Assembly: GCA_973895155.1 (NCBI GenBank)
Contig: OZ316899.1
Location: 2,232,001-2,296,000, forward strand
Reading direction: 5' to 3'
Source of the DNA: Marsupella aquatica
Taxonomy: Eukaryota > Marchantiophyta
DNA: 64,000 nt
The first letter of the stretch is position 1, and each line of letters starts with the position of its first letter. The notes below the pieces were generated by a model. The model saw only the letters and a list, made by a program, of their open reading frames with translations. It made no database searches and had not been told where the DNA came from. The position numbers were made by a program, and so were the translations under genes. Shown here one piece after another: positions 36,287 through 46,930 of the stretch.

Positions 36287-36336
36287 CCCACATTCTGGGC
36301 TGGGAACAAAACACTTTGGATAAAAGGAAACACATT

Positions 36337-36614
36337 CTACTTCTGCATCTCTAGTATCATGTTTACATCAGACAACACATGAGAGTATCTATTGATGCTC
36401 CTGATCATCGAGCGGAAAATAGATTCGCCGCCCATAATGCCCAACATTTCATCAAGGTCGTTTGCCTCCTCAGTTGTGACCATCTTTGCCATTGGGTCCT
36501 CAAAAATATCTTTAAGTTTTTGTACTGCCTCCATCTTGATCATAAATGACTGTGTAGTAGGACTCCTCTTTAGTTCCTCCTCCATGAGATTGCGCACAAG
36601 TGATTGTTGATCTT
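36337..36614 (-). pseudogene. 3' part of a zinc-finger gene split by solo LTR E-prime
   Basis: Continues, across the E-prime insertion, the frame that stops at 40586: the duplicated ATCTT gives AAC AAA GAT on one side and the same GAT on the other, and the protein reads on as QQSLVRNLMEEELKRSP. It is helical and charged (AVQKLKDIFEDPMAKM, DLDEMLGIMGGES) and ends at a stop at 36337. It lies just upstream of LTR fragment F. The family was not recognised. Confidence 0.55.
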
Positions 36615-36781
36615 TGTCACATCGTCAGCCTAGGTCTTAACCTGGGCTTTGGCTTAGACAGGCACATCCTTCGTCAATGAGGGTTCGGGCAGGAAGGGAG
36701 GCACAGAATGCACCTAACTCACATAAACTAGCGCTAAGTGCGCCTATTGTCATATACAGACACCTCTTAGGTATGGTTTGT

Positions 36782-36797
36782 GTTCCACCGCCGGAAC
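36782..36797 (-). promoter_or_regulatory. GTTCC/GGAAC hairpin near the 3' end of LTR E-prime
   Basis: GTTCCGGCGGTGGAAC on the minus strand, followed by ACAAACCATACCT. This is the counterpart of the hairpin at 12291-12304 in H and at 46686-46701 in A. Confidence 0.45.
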
Positions 36798-37502
36798 GTA
36801 CCTCAGTCGATAGCAAGATCAACCCCGGCTTACGGGCTTCTAAGCCTTCATGTTGTCCGCCTTTGATCCGAATTCGATGGTATGGGTACTCAACCCGGGC
36901 TCGCAACCACTTACCTGCAAGCTGCACCCCGTGCACGACTTGGGTAGTGCGTTCGGCCAAGCGTTGGCACCTATACACGAGATTCACACATATACATACG
37001 CACAAGCATACAATCTCGATTTACACGAAGGAAATAATGGGAAAGGATTTTACTACATAGGAGACATGCGTACACTTAGTTGACCCGAAAGCTCTGGAAT
37101 GAACAGGTCCGAGGCCGAGGGTGTACACTACAACGGAGCCCGGCTCCGCACTTGCCCAGCGAGCTTGGTCCTACACCCTCCCCTTGGTACTCTTTCACTC
37201 CTAGAGGTCGGGACTCCCCGCACACACCGCGGATGTCCAACACTGAAACTAAAAATCCCCCTTGCCTCTACCGAGGGGTGCACTAAATACTAAGGGCCGA
37301 GGAATGGAGTGCCCTCTCACCCAAAGATTTGCTAACTAAGGTCCTCACTAAGCTGGCTGTCAAGCCGGAAATGGCTTGTCTTATTAGAAGATCCTAATCT
37401 ACGCAAGTTGTACAGCATGGCAGTGCTGCTTTAACTAGGGCAGGTGCTTGTCCCTATAGCCTAATTTAGCTACTCCTACTCTATTTTAATCCTACTCTGC
37501 CG

Positions 37503-40111
37503 CTAATGCCTGGCACGCTTGCCAGAGCCGCCCAAGTGGGAGCGGCTATCCCGCCTCCTTCTGAGTCTGTCGGCATCCTGCTTGAGTAGCTGGACCTGGT
37601 CCAGCAGAGATTCGTTCTCCCGCTTTGCCGTGTCCACCTCTTCCGCGGCCTCCTAGCATGCCTCCTCCAGTTGCTGGGTGTCACTCGTCAGCTTATCCAC
37701 CAACTAGGCCTGTTTCGTGGCTTCTCCTTGAAGCCGCGCCACCTCTGTCTTCAGGGTGTCAATCTAGGCTGTGTCCCACTGAGATCTAGAGTTAGCTTCC
37801 TCTAGATCCTTTTGCCAACTGACGGTTTTTCCCTTCAAACCGTCAATCTTGGCCCAGAGCCGTGCAATCTCGGCGTCCTTTCCGAGCCCGGCCTATTCTG
37901 CTAAAGCTGCTCGGGCCCTAGCATTGGCAACCTGGTCCTCCGTGGCCATTACCTGAGGCCGTAGTTGCTGGAGTCCAGCCTCCAGGGTTGCCACTTTGTT
38001 CTCCAGGTAGGCAGACTCAACCCGATATCGCTCTATTCTCTGCGCTATCTCTGCTTGCGCATGTCCTACCCTTACAGCCGCAACCAACTCCTGGTTGAAG
38101 AAGTAGGCCACCCTCCGGGCCATGTATTCCCCGGTGTCCCAAGAGATCTGTTGCAAGAAATCTCCCAACAACCCATTCAGAAATGTGCCCGGCGCAAAGA
38201 GTTCCGGATGATCTAGACTGTGTCCATCTGGATTCGGGCACGGGCAGACTCCAACCTGAGCGGGAGTAGGAGAGGACACATCCAGCCCTTGAGGTAAGTC
38301 GGTTGAAGGGGCTGGTTCCACTGGAGGTGGGCAGTTCTCCCGCACCACCGCGGGGGGTGGCGGAATCCCCTCGGCTACCGTGGCATCTGCTTTGGGTATG
38401 GTTCCATCCGGCCCGGCTTCCATTGCATTGTCCCGATTGATCACGTTTAAGGTTGCGATAACGTCAATGGGTATGCCTAGCGGGGCGGCAGCGGCGAGTT
38501 GCGGGCCCGGGGTAGCAGGACTTGCAGTTGCCGGACTTTGGGCCTCGGGCTGCGGTCGCCTCACCTGGGCTGGGAACACCCATTTTGGCAGGGTCAGCTC
38601 GGGCTCGTTGAGATGCGGGAGGCTCTGGCGGTCAAAACAAGCGTACCACTTGATGATGATTTTGATGTGGCTAGCGAAGTATGCCCTTCCGCCAAGGTAC
38701 AAAGTCTTCCTTCTCCGCTCCATCTCCTCGTGGAACTTCTTGACGAAGAAGGACGCCCACTTCGTGGGCCAATAGTTCTCTACTTGGATGACCTGAGCGG
38801 CCGATATTTCTCCTCTGGGTTCCATCATGTGGAGGGCATACCGCTGGAACTCCAGGCGTTTTGCTACCTCTGGGATGAGGCACGTCCTCATTAAGAACCC
38901 ATTATCCACTACCCCCTTGGCCGAGAAACTAGAGGACTGGTATTTAGCTCCCTTGCCCCCAGGAGCCCGCGACTCTACTCGGTTTATCCCCTCGGGTAAA
39001 CCAAAAATCATCTTTAGACGTGCCTCTTGAGACACATCACTCTCCCGTGCGCTCGGGTTTGTTGACGGGCCTCGTCGAAGTTCTGAATGAACTCCAACAT
39101 ATCTTGTCCGTAGTACCTGCTTGAGTTCCAAGGGAGAGAGGCGAGGTGCTCAAACCCTTGGGTCTTCAGATAGCATGCATGCTTGGAGTGGAGGATGTTC
39201 TTGTGAACATTGTCCCCCATGCGATGCATGGTCAGCTTGGCTACCGCAACCGTGGCCAAAGGCAACCCGGATACGGCTGCGGGCTCCTTCCTCTTCCTAC
39301 CCCGAGACTGATTCCCGGGGTGACTAGAAGAGGGGGACACCTCTCCTTCCTCTCGGTCAGGTGGTGGTAGCGCGACTGCCGTGAGTATTGGTGTCGGGGC
39401 CGCTAGAGTTACCGTGTTATCCCCTTGGGCTTGCTAGAGTGGTGTTAGGTTGTTCGGCGCTCGTTGAGTCGTACCCCGCGGCCGTCGATTCAGAGGAGGG
39501 TGAGCCTCCTCGTCTTTGGAGCTAATATTTACCGCATTCACCATGGATCATACTCGGAGAGGTGGTGGAACCGGTGGTGGGGACCGGCTTGGCTGAGGCC
39601 GAGGAGGTGTAGGTGCGGGTATGGGCACGGGTTGGCCGGCACTGGTCGTTGATGGTAGAGTTGCCATGAAGTTCTGCAGGTGCCGATGGAGGTTTTCTGA
39701 AGCAAGTGAAGACGGCCTTGTCGATCGGGCAGTGTTGAACTCGCTATTGATGATAGTCCAGACTTGAGCGGGGATGTGGTCAAAGTGGTGCCGCTACAAG
39801 TCGATCGTGCTCGAGATATTGAAGACCTCGTCCGGAAGCCGAAGCAATGCCTCCTAGAAGCCGATGTATTTTCCTCCGTCGAAGAAGTACCCTAATACTT
39901 CTTTGGGTCGGTAAAGCTCGCTCTGGGACGGGTAATCAAAGTTAAGGAGATAGTGGTGTCATCCTGCTAGGCGGATGGCTCTCTTGTATTCGCGTTCGAT
40001 CTCGTATCGGCACGGGTTGGAGTGTTTCAATGAGTCGGCCAAGTGCCCTCCGATAGACAGGAACTGAGTCCAGAATTGTATGGCCAAACTAGAAAGTATT
40101 GTGTGTGACAT
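37503..40111 (-). pseudogene. Decayed LTR-encoded coiled-coil protein (copy E-prime)
   Basis: Begins at an ATG at 40111 (MSHTILSSLAIQFWTQFL). The N-terminal block has three early stops, at about 39960, 39855 and 39795. A Pro-rich linker is followed by the basic GRKRKEP patch, then AVAKLTMHRMGDN. A frameshift near 39030 leads into ARLKMIFGLPEG, then VVDNGFLMRTCLIPE, GEISAAQVIQVEN and KKFHEEMERRRKTL, which match the FGLP, NGFF-TC and EIGKAQV motifs of H in the same order. A long Pro/Ala linker precedes a coiled coil (about 38200-37510) ending SHLGGSGKRARH and a stop at 37503. The order of blocks is as in H at low identity, so this is a distant member of the same family. Confidence 0.75.
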
Positions 40112-40585
40112 TTAGAGGAGATAGCAGGTGACTAAGGAAAAAGCTAGAGAGTCGGGGTCGAAGCTGGCGCGTGGACTGAAGAACTGGTGCACTGCAAAGG
40201 ATCGGCCCCCTTTTATACCCTGAGAGCTCGTCGATCGCCTAACGCCTCCTCGCCACTTATAGGCCAAGCCTTTCACGCTCGCAGTGTACCGGCCCCTTTG
40301 CCAGTCCGGGTCAGCTCGTGTCAGTGGCTGCCTCTCGGAGTTCGTTATACGGACCCAAGGGAGGGGGAAAGGGGGCCCATTACACGCTCGCAACCCGGGC
40401 GTGCGAATGGCGACCCGTCGCCAGCCCGAACATGAATTCCCCTTATTGACTAATGATTTCCTACTCATAATGGCTACCTAAATACTGTCATTATGCTAAT
40501 AATAACGGCCTAAGATACCTCTAACGCGCGTACTAAGCGCGATTAGACCAAATCACTCATTACCCGCCGTACGGGCGCCGTCACA

Positions 40586-41172
40586 ATCTTTGTTGTGCGT
40601 GAACATTGCGGGATGGGTGTGATTTCCAACATGCATGGCAACACAAGACTTGTGACAGTAATTAACATCGTCCTTGGTTGGAGTGATGTAGTACATCTCA
40701 CTTGGGCATCCAACTATACACCTGGGAGGCCTTCTACAAAAGCTACAAATTATACTCAATGCGGGAACGTCACATCCAACAGGGAAAGGTAGCTCATTTG
40801 TGCCTGCTCAATCTTGGGTCCACTTTGCAAAAGTGTGCTCTTTGCGCTCCTCAAAATTCTCAAATCTCTATGCAGATAACGCAGAGAACCCAAACACTTC
40901 ACAGTTTGGATCTTGTAAGAGTGACTATTGTTGTTTAGCTTTGGGCCAATATTTGCTCCTATCTCAATCAACCTGCTCCACATGTAATAATAGTTCTTCC
41001 ACTCCATCCCCCAAAAGAAACACCCCTTCGAGTATGGACCTGTAAAAGGTGGCAACTCAAAAACATGGTCTCCATCATACACTTCTGGCAATTGTTGAAC
41101 TCTCTCCGGCAATTTTGTGCTCAAAATCTTACAAGCAGCCTGTACACATCAAGAGGTCCCTTTCCCGTGTAG
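40586..41172 (-). pseudogene. 5' part of the split zinc-finger gene
   Basis: Reads leftwards from the edge of element B. A block with PPFTGPYSKGCFFWGMEWKN (about 41050) is followed, after a stop and frame change near 40755, by a Cys/His block: CSFCRRPPRC, VNYCHKSC, then HVGNHTHP. The ending resembles the H-x-H zinc fingers of the WRKY/FLYWCH/GCM type found in plant transposases, where the motif is often G-x-H-x-H-P. The frame then runs into the E-prime insertion at 40585 and resumes at 36614. Its 5' end is cut off by element B at 41172. It may be a domesticated or ordinary transposon gene. Family uncertain. Confidence 0.5.
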
Positions 41173-41516
41173 TGTGATGCCGTGCCAGGATCACGAAGTA
41201 CTTAGTTAAGCCTAAAATAATGGCTAAATAAAGATTAGGTAGATATAATTAGGGAGTTATAAAGATCGAAGCCGATTTCAATATGTTTGGGGGAAATTGT
41301 GATGGGATTTGATCCAACGGTCGTGATTAAGTGGGATTCGGGTTATGACCTAATCAGGGCTTGATCACGCAAGCCATAAGGAGGCGGCTTCGTAAGGAGG
41401 GGACCGACACTCTGTACACTAGTGCAATTGCTTGTTCGATCAACCTAGGGAATCAGCTGCCGATCGAACGGGGGAGGTGGTTTGAGAAATTGCGCAGGTT
41501 CTTGGCATTCGGTGGA

Positions 41517-42376
41517 ATGAACATGGTGAATCAGGTAGGGAAGTTTTGGGGCTGTTTGCTTGAAGAAGCAAGGCAGCTGATACCTACATATGAAGACGTT
41601 AAGCCGGAGCGCGCAGCCAAAGAACGAGCAGAGCTTGCGTGATATGGGCAATTCACAAATCGGCATTCGTAGATACGGAGGAGGTATTGGAAAAGTTCTT
41701 GTGGACACCCACCAGTGCGGAGCTTGACGAATTGCTAATTCGGGAGAATAAGGTCGTGGGGATCAGGGAGGCAATCAAGAACGTCGGGCAACCACTTTGG
41801 GAATTGAAGGGTCACACTGCAAAGTGGACAAAGGCAACTATTCTTGGGGAGTATTCAGGCACTGAAGAGATGAAGCGCAAGGGAGGTTCGGCATCTGCAA
41901 CTCCAGCAAAGCGAACTAGGTTGGAGAGACCAATCAAGATGGAATCCGGGCCAATTAGAGATCGGGCTGTAGAAGATAAAAACATGACAGGGTGGGCGAA
42001 CAGGTTACCTGCCAATTTACAATTATAGTTCGCAAGAGATGAGGATGAGGTCTTCAGTGCCGTTCAGGATAACAAATATGCAGGATATATGAATGACACT
42101 GGGTTGGAGGGCTTTGTCAGGTTGCCCTGGAGAATGGTAGACATACCGGATGAGGATCTGTTGGACTTTGTGGGATGCTGGGAGGCTTCTTCCAACACAA
42201 CGCTGCTGTATGGAAAGGTGTTCAAATTAACTCCTGCGCTTATCGAAGCCGTGTTCACTTTACCAACAGGAAGGAAAACAAAGGTGGAGCAGAGGAAGAC
42301 GTTGCCAGACGACCAGTTCAGGTCATTTCCAGGGCCTTCCACTAAGAATGGGTTTTTTAGGAATCAGGAGTTATGA
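41517..42376 (+). pseudogene. Decayed LTR-encoded protein (copy B), C-terminal part deleted
   Basis: Starts at ATG 41517 (MNMVNQVGKFWGCLLEEAR). A stop at 41640 and a stop at about 42027 break it. It keeps FLWTPTSAELDELL, the basic KRTRLERP patch, LLDFVGCWEASS, VFTLPTGRKTKVEQRKTL and PSTKNGFFRN, then ends at a deletion joint followed by a stop at 42374. This copy lies inside the 5' LTR of an element that still has gag-pol, which ties the protein family to Ty3 LTRs independently of element A. Confidence 0.82.
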
Positions 42377-42587
42377 TATCAGTGTTATGATATCTGTTGC
42401 TTGATCGATTAAAGTCAGATAGGGTGAACTGTTGAGCAAAATACAATCGCATTGCCTTGATTGGAGACTGCCCAAATCAAACTCTGAGAGAATAGTGAGG
42501 ATTGAGAGTGTTAGTCGGTGAAGTGTGGGTTGAGTCAGTCTGAAAAAGACCTTCAGCCGGCTTAAGAAATTAAGCCGTAGAGGTACA

Positions 42588-42600
42588 TTCCGGGGGCGAA
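42588..42600 (+). promoter_or_regulatory. TTCCG-type hairpin near the 3' end of LTR B
   Basis: TTCCGGGGGCGAA followed by ATACAAATATACCT. It matches the hairpin blocks of H, A and E-prime, with one mispaired base in the second arm. Confidence 0.4.
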
Positions 42601-42707
42601 ATACAAATATACCTGAAGAAGTTAAAGAGGAATTAGGTGTCTCAGTTGTGCACAATTCACAAGCCCAGTGAAAGAATCGGTCTGGTAAGTGTGGACCCAA
42701 GGAGAGT

Positions 42708-42726
42708 GTGACGGGTACCCCGTCAC
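42708..42726. repeat. Hairpin at the 5' end of LTR A
   Basis: GTGACGGG and CCCGTCAC pair perfectly around TAC, starting at base 2 of the LTR. A GTCACA at 42732-42737 could also pair with the first six bases. The same hairpin is at 53450-53468 in the other LTR. Confidence 0.8.
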
Positions 42727-43069
42727 GGGAAGTCACACATAACTGGTTGCAAAGGCCGATACCTTGTTAATAGTCAATGTAAATAAGCCATTTTTTAATT
42801 TTTAGTTAATTCCGTCATTATAGGTTGATGATGCCCCAGGTGACTTTATATTCTTTCTCTCATAATAGTTCTAAGATTTGCGGCGACCTAAGTGGGCAAA
42901 TATTTTGGGACCTTGAAACTAGCCAGGACCAGCCCCATAGGACTTACCGTTTTGCTTCAAGAGCTATTGTTGAGACCCCCATTGCAAAGTCAGGAGAGGG
43001 GGGGGTTTTTTTTTAAATAAATCCCTCCTCAGGAGGGCGAGTCCCATTAGTGGCCGTCCGAGAGAAAGA

Positions 43070-43197
43070 GGGGCTGCCTCGCGAGCCCATAGGGCTGCGT
43101 GCCCGGGCGATTAATGGGGCTCCGTGAGCTGAAGGGGCTGCCTCGCGAGCCCATAGGGCTGCGTGCCCGGGCAATTAATGAGGCTCCGCGAGCTGAA
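43070..43197 (+). repeat. Two 64-bp tandem repeats in 5' LTR A
   Basis: Units 43070-43133 and 43134-43197, both beginning GGGGCTGCCTCGCGAGCCCA and ending GAGCTGAA, with a few differences. The matching pair in the 3' LTR is 53812-53939. Confidence 0.85.
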
Positions 43198-43221
43198 GGA
43201 GCGCAAGCGAGCGGGGGGGGG

Positions 43222-43439
43222 AGTTAAAGGGCCTCCCGCGAGCTGGGAGGATCACGCGAGCGGGGGGGAGTTAAAGGGCCTCCCACGAGCTGGGAGGATC
43301 ACGCGAGCGGGGGGGAGTTAAAGGGCCTCCCGCGAGCTGGGAGGATCACGCGAGCGGGGGGGAGTTAAAGGGACTCCCGCGAGCTGGGAGGATCACGCGA
43401 GCGGGGGGGAGTTGAAGGGCCTCCCGCGAGCCGGGAGGA
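43222..43439 (+). repeat. 47-bp tandem array in 5' LTR A, four units plus a partial one
   Basis: Each unit begins AGTTAAAGGG, contains CCTCCCGCGAGCTGGGAGG (a 6-bp stem hairpin) and ends in a run of seven G. Four full units are followed by a diverged 30-bp unit (AGTTGAAGGG). The 3' LTR has seven full units and the same last one. Confidence 0.92.
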
Positions 43440-43862
43440 ATGGCCGCGCGCCCTGCATAGGGCCGCGCGCAGGAGGACGCAAGGGTAAGGCCCGAGAAAT
43501 GGGCCGGGGCGCATGGCGAAGGCGCCAGGAGTTTTTTCGGTTCTATTTTTTTTTCCTTCCTTTTTCTTTCCCTCTTCCTTTTGCACGACCCTCTCATTGC
43601 CGAAAGCAAAAACGGGGTTCTTCTCTCTCTTGCCGGAAGCTCTCTCCAGATTCTAATTATTTTTGAAGCTCTCTCTTTCATGGTGGATTAGTGGGGCTTG
43701 CTGGCGTCATTCTTCCAGGCATTAGTGGCGGCCGCACGGAGTAGTGACGGGAAATTGAGAGAATTTAAGTGATCGGGCTACGGGGGCTGTTTCGGGCCAG
43801 GGAATTGACATTGCCACGGGTGACGGGATTGGTGATTGAGAAATTGATTTCGGGATGCATGG

Positions 43863-45719
43863 ATGCTAGATCAACCAGAGTTTAGTGCGTCACGCATTCG
43901 GAGATACAAGGCTGCTTACCGTGACTACGTGGAGACTCGGATTACACGGGAAAGGGAAGAGAGAGAAGTTATGATGAGCACGGGATTGGCAGCGGGTTCC
44001 TCACCGGTGGGTAGGAAGATTTTTCGTCGAATTTATCCCAAGACCTCCACCAAGGTGATGGAGGATTGTCGGAACATTTTCCAAGCCACCGGGCTTACAG
44101 AATTCATGAAGGTGGAGATTACCATCCCTTCAGGGAAGAGCTGGGACATTGAGGCCGGGATGGAGTTCCGAACGGAGGGAATCTACTTTGAATGTCTCAA
44201 ACGTGTAGTGCCCCATGTGGAGTTGGCTAAGCTATTGTTTCTTGAGAATCAGAAATTCTCATTCACACCTCGGAATATCAGGGGAGAACTCACGTTGAAA
44301 ATGGTGGCCACTTGGGTGACCAATCCTACCTCCACCACCGCCATCCCTCTTTCTGCTGTCAAGGATGTTGAGTATAAGGGCTTCCTGGCCAAGGTGCATC
44401 AACGGGTTCTTGGCAACGTGCAATCCGGAGTGCTGAATGAGGAGCATTTCGTGGTAGCTATGGACATCAAGAACTACCCAGCCCATGTGTACGGATGGTG
44501 GTGCTACGGATTGAAGAAGCTATTGGCCGCTGAGCCCGGGAGTGTGAAACCAGGTGGGGCTGTACATTTGATGGGGTCATTTGTATTGGCCAGGGCAGAA
44601 GGGTTGATTGGTTCTCCGGGGCATGAAGACACGGGATCATCTCTCACCACGGAGATCCGGAGTATTGCCACTACCGTTTTAGGGAAGCTCACGGAGGAAT
44701 CATTGTCTGCTGGTGGGGAGGATAATAGAGAAGAAGAGAACCAGGAGGATGATTGCACATTGGAGTGGCTTGAATCACTCGTGGGAGATCCGAAACAGCC
44801 TCTGGAATACAACATTCCGGATGTTTACTTGGCAGAGCTACGGGATTTCAGAGAGGGAGTCCACGAGGGACTCAAGCTAGTCCACGCATTGAGGGAGTCT
44901 CTCAAGCACGCCACAGTCAAAGTAGAGACGTTAGAGCAGAGCATCCTGTCACTGAAGGAGGTGATCAAGACCAAGGAGCAGACCATTCATGAGAAGGTCA
45001 GGCACATCAATGCAGCTCACGTAGAGATCACCAACTTGAAGGGAGCTTTGTCCACCAAGGCCAAGGAAGCAGAAGAAGTAGGAGCGTTGAGGCAAGCATT
45101 GGCCAAAGAGAAGCAAAATTCTGGAGAAGTGATGGAGTGGAGGAACCAGGTGGGAGCACTACGGAGTCAGGTGGCAGCCTTTGAGACACGAGCGAAGAGA
45201 AGTGAGGCCCTGAGTCTAGGGAAACGGAAGAGTCCCGGCACACCTGGCTCCACACTTTCCCCGGATGTGATCTCCCAAGCTATCGAGATGGTGGTGAAGG
45301 AGGTTAGTGGGAAGTATGGACCCTTGTTGGATGGAGCCAAGAAGAGTCAGGAGAAGAGTAAGAGCTTGGAGAAGAAGCTCCGGGAGGTACGGAAATCGTT
45401 ACGGGAGGCTCAGGTCAGTACGGGGATGCCACCCAGGTCTGTCACCCCCGGGACTCCCATGGCCACGGGGCAAGTTCTACCGTTGGAGTTGCGGTCCGGA
45501 GAAGAGGCTACCCTCTGGAAGGACACAATTGGTGAGGGGTACATCAAGGCGTGGCAGGCCTTGGCTGCTTTGAGGAAGCGCGGGAGCAGCAGCACTAAGA
45601 GTACTCCGTCGAAGAAGAAGAAAAGTACGGTGGCACTCACTCCCGTGAGTGATGAGGAGGAGGACCACTCACGGGGCACAAGTCCGGGCACCGAGAGCGA
45701 AGAAGAAGAGGAGGATTAG
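43863..45719 (+). CDS. LTR-encoded 618-aa protein, copy in 5' LTR of A
   Basis: An unbroken frame lying wholly inside the LTR. The ATG at 43863 is the first in frame after a TGA at 43845; two other ATGs (43855, 43859) overlap it in other frames. Residues about 1-280 are globular, with a Trp-rich block near 200-260 (YGWWCYGLKKLLAAEPG, then VHLMGSFVLARAEGL) that lines up with GYLLNQLKKILKEE and RLGYHMPLLCRYAR of the H protein. An acidic stretch (NREEENQEDD, about 287) comes before a coiled coil at about 330-470 and a second at about 480-530. The end is Ser/Lys-rich (PSKKKKS, nuclear-signal-like) and then strongly acidic (ESEEEEED). No enzyme, membrane or zinc motif was seen. The function is unknown; a structural or nucleic-acid-associated role is a guess. 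Confidence 0.9.
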   Translation: MLDQPEFSASRIRRYKAAYRDYVETRITREREEREVMMSTGLAAGSSPVGRKIFRRIYPKTSTKVMEDCRNIFQATGLTEFMKVEITIPSGKSWDIEAGMEFRTEGIYFECLKRVVPHVELAKLLFLENQKFSFTPRNIRGELTLKMVATWVTNPTSTTAIPLSAVKDVEYKGFLAKVHQRVLGNVQSGVLNEEHFVVAMDIKNYPAHVYGWWCYGLKKLLAAEPGSVKPGGAVHLMGSFVLARAEGLIGSPGHEDTGSSLTTEIRSIATTVLGKLTEESLSAGGEDNREEENQEDDCTLEWLESLVGDPKQPLEYNIPDVYLAELRDFREGVHEGLKLVHALRESLKHATVKVETLEQSILSLKEVIKTKEQTIHEKVRHINAAHVEITNLKGALSTKAKEAEEVGALRQALAKEKQNSGEVMEWRNQVGALRSQVAAFETRAKRSEALSLGKRKSPGTPGSTLSPDVISQAIEMVVKEVSGKYGPLLDGAKKSQEKSKSLEKKLREVRKSLREAQVSTGMPPRSVTPGTPMATGQVLPLELRSGEEATLWKDTIGEGYIKAWQALAALRKRGSSSTKSTPSKKKKSTVALTPVSDEEEDHSRGTSPGTESEEEEED

Positions 45720-46685
45720 ATAGGCGTACGGACGTGGGTGTACGGCCTCCAGATTTCCAACATTTTAGTGGGGGGTCACTCATGGGCTTGTTGGGATGAG
45801 CTCGCGGAGCTGATTCCAACAAGAGGCGGCGCTCCTCAAACGGAGCCAGGATGAGCAAGTTATGGCCTGGAGAACTTATGTTTTTGCGGTACGGAAACGG
45901 CCATAACTCAGGGGTCTGAAGTCCGTTGAGGGAGCGACTTAGTGATTCGGAAGCAGGAAAAGAAGAGCTATCCAGGGGTGAGCTCAGGTGTGCACTTGGA
46001 AGGGCACCTAGTTTCGGCCATTTTGGGGTGCCTCTCACTTTCAGGGTTCACGTGTACTGTTGGGGCGCCGTCGAAGGCACCGTCGGCCCCCTTGTTTTGG
46101 GTTTAGGGTTTTAGCAGCATGTGTGTGCCGCATGCTCCTCTTCAGTTTAAGGATTTCTCTTAGTGCAAGGTTTTAGCGGCGCCGCTAGGGTAGCCGCCAC
46201 CGTTGTGACCCTGTGAGGGGTGCTTTGGTGTGATTTTTCAGTATTTAGGGGGATAGCCCCGAAGTAGTTAGGGGGACTCAGTGTGAAGTTAGCAAGGAGG
46301 GATAGAGTGGAGCCTGAGGAGTTTGAAAGCGTGTTCAGAGTAGTGAGGGGGAGCCATACTCATTGTCCGGAGAGGCAGGAGTTGAGTAGACGGCAGGAGG
46401 CCGGGTTACTCATGCAATGTGTATCGTTTTTCCCAAGAGATATGGATCTGTACATTTGACTTGATGGGCTTTTGTTGTGTGTTCCTTCTCCCTTTTTCGC
46501 TTTCCGAATTGTGTTCTCCCGTTCTATGATTTGAAGAAACTTGCTTGGTTTGAGTCGGCCTTGTGAGTAGGGGTGGTGACAGCACTCTTTGGGTGACTCC
46601 GAGTGAAGGTGTAGTGGGGTAGTCGGCAGGACTTGATCAAAAGCTGTGGGGTGAGGGTAGTCGGTAGACTTGATCAAAACCTACA

Positions 46686-46701
46686 TTTCCGGGAGCGGAA
46701 A
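46686..46701 (+). promoter_or_regulatory. TTTCCG/CGGAAA hairpin near the 3' end of 5' LTR A
   Basis: TTTCCGGGAGCGGAAA, a 6-bp stem with a GGAG loop, followed by CCAAAATACTCATCC. The copy in the 3' LTR is at 57571-57586. The counterpart is found in H, B and E-prime. Confidence 0.5.
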
Positions 46702-46850
46702 CCAAAATACTCATCCTGGTGTGAAAAGAATCCAAATAGCGTCCCTCCACGACCCCGTAATACGATACCAACGGTTTAAGCGAAGAAAAGTGCGGTTTGC
46801 ACGTATTAACCGTTGGAGAGGCAAGTGACATAAGTGTGGTCTTTTGTTTT

Positions 46851-46868
46851 TGGCGCCGCTGCCGGGGA
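46851..46868 (+). other. Primer-binding site of A, tRNA-Asp type
   Basis: TGGCGCCGCTGCCGGGGA is complementary to the 3' end of plant tRNA-Asp except at one position (expected GTT, found GCT). It begins 20 nt after the LTR end, further than usual for this group. Minus-strand DNA synthesis would start here. Confidence 0.85.
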
Positions 46869-46930
46869 ATCCTTCTTCTTGTTTGACGACACGAAGGAGG
46901 GGAGCTACGTCTATTGGGAGTTCAAACCTA

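Larger units (their letters stand above)
36615..40585 (-). mobile_element. Solo LTR 'E-prime' (3971 bp) inserted in a gene
   Basis: On the minus strand it starts TGTGACGGCGCCCGTAC at 40585 and ends GATGTGACA at 36615. The 5-bp duplication ATCTT flanks it (36610-36614 and 40586-40590). Start and end resemble element A (TGTGACGG ... AAGTGACA). Inside are a decayed ORF of about 870 codons (40111-37503), then about 0.9 kb of 3' sequence with a GTTCC/GGAAC hairpin (36782-36797). It interrupts the zinc-finger gene, whose frame becomes continuous if the LTR and one duplicate are removed. Confidence 0.85.
41173..42706 (+). repeat. 5' LTR of B, first part
   Basis: The first 1534 bp, up to the target site of A. 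It contains the first part of an LTR ORF, then a deletion at about 42365 that removes the rest of the ORF, then about 340 bp of 3' LTR sequence with a TTCCG-type hairpin at 42588-42600. It ends in GAGAG, the target duplication of A. With the 115 further bases at 57721-57835, B's LTR was about 1.65 kb when A arrived. Confidence 0.8.
42707..46830 (+). repeat. 5' LTR of A (4124 bp)
   Basis: In order: terminal hairpin (42708-42726), AT-rich stretch, two 64-bp repeats (43070-43197), a 47-bp tandem array (43222-43439), a pyrimidine-rich stretch (43540-43590), the 618-codon ORF (43863-45719), about 0.85 kb of non-coding sequence, the TTTCCG/CGGAAA hairpin (46686-46701) and the end AAGTGACA. The promoter and poly(A) site should lie in it, but I cannot place them. 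Confidence 0.95.

Noticed and set aside
43222-43439. The 47-bp array as a CRISPR array
   Set aside because: Units are contiguous with no unique spacers, the genome is a plant's, and the same array sits in the other LTR.
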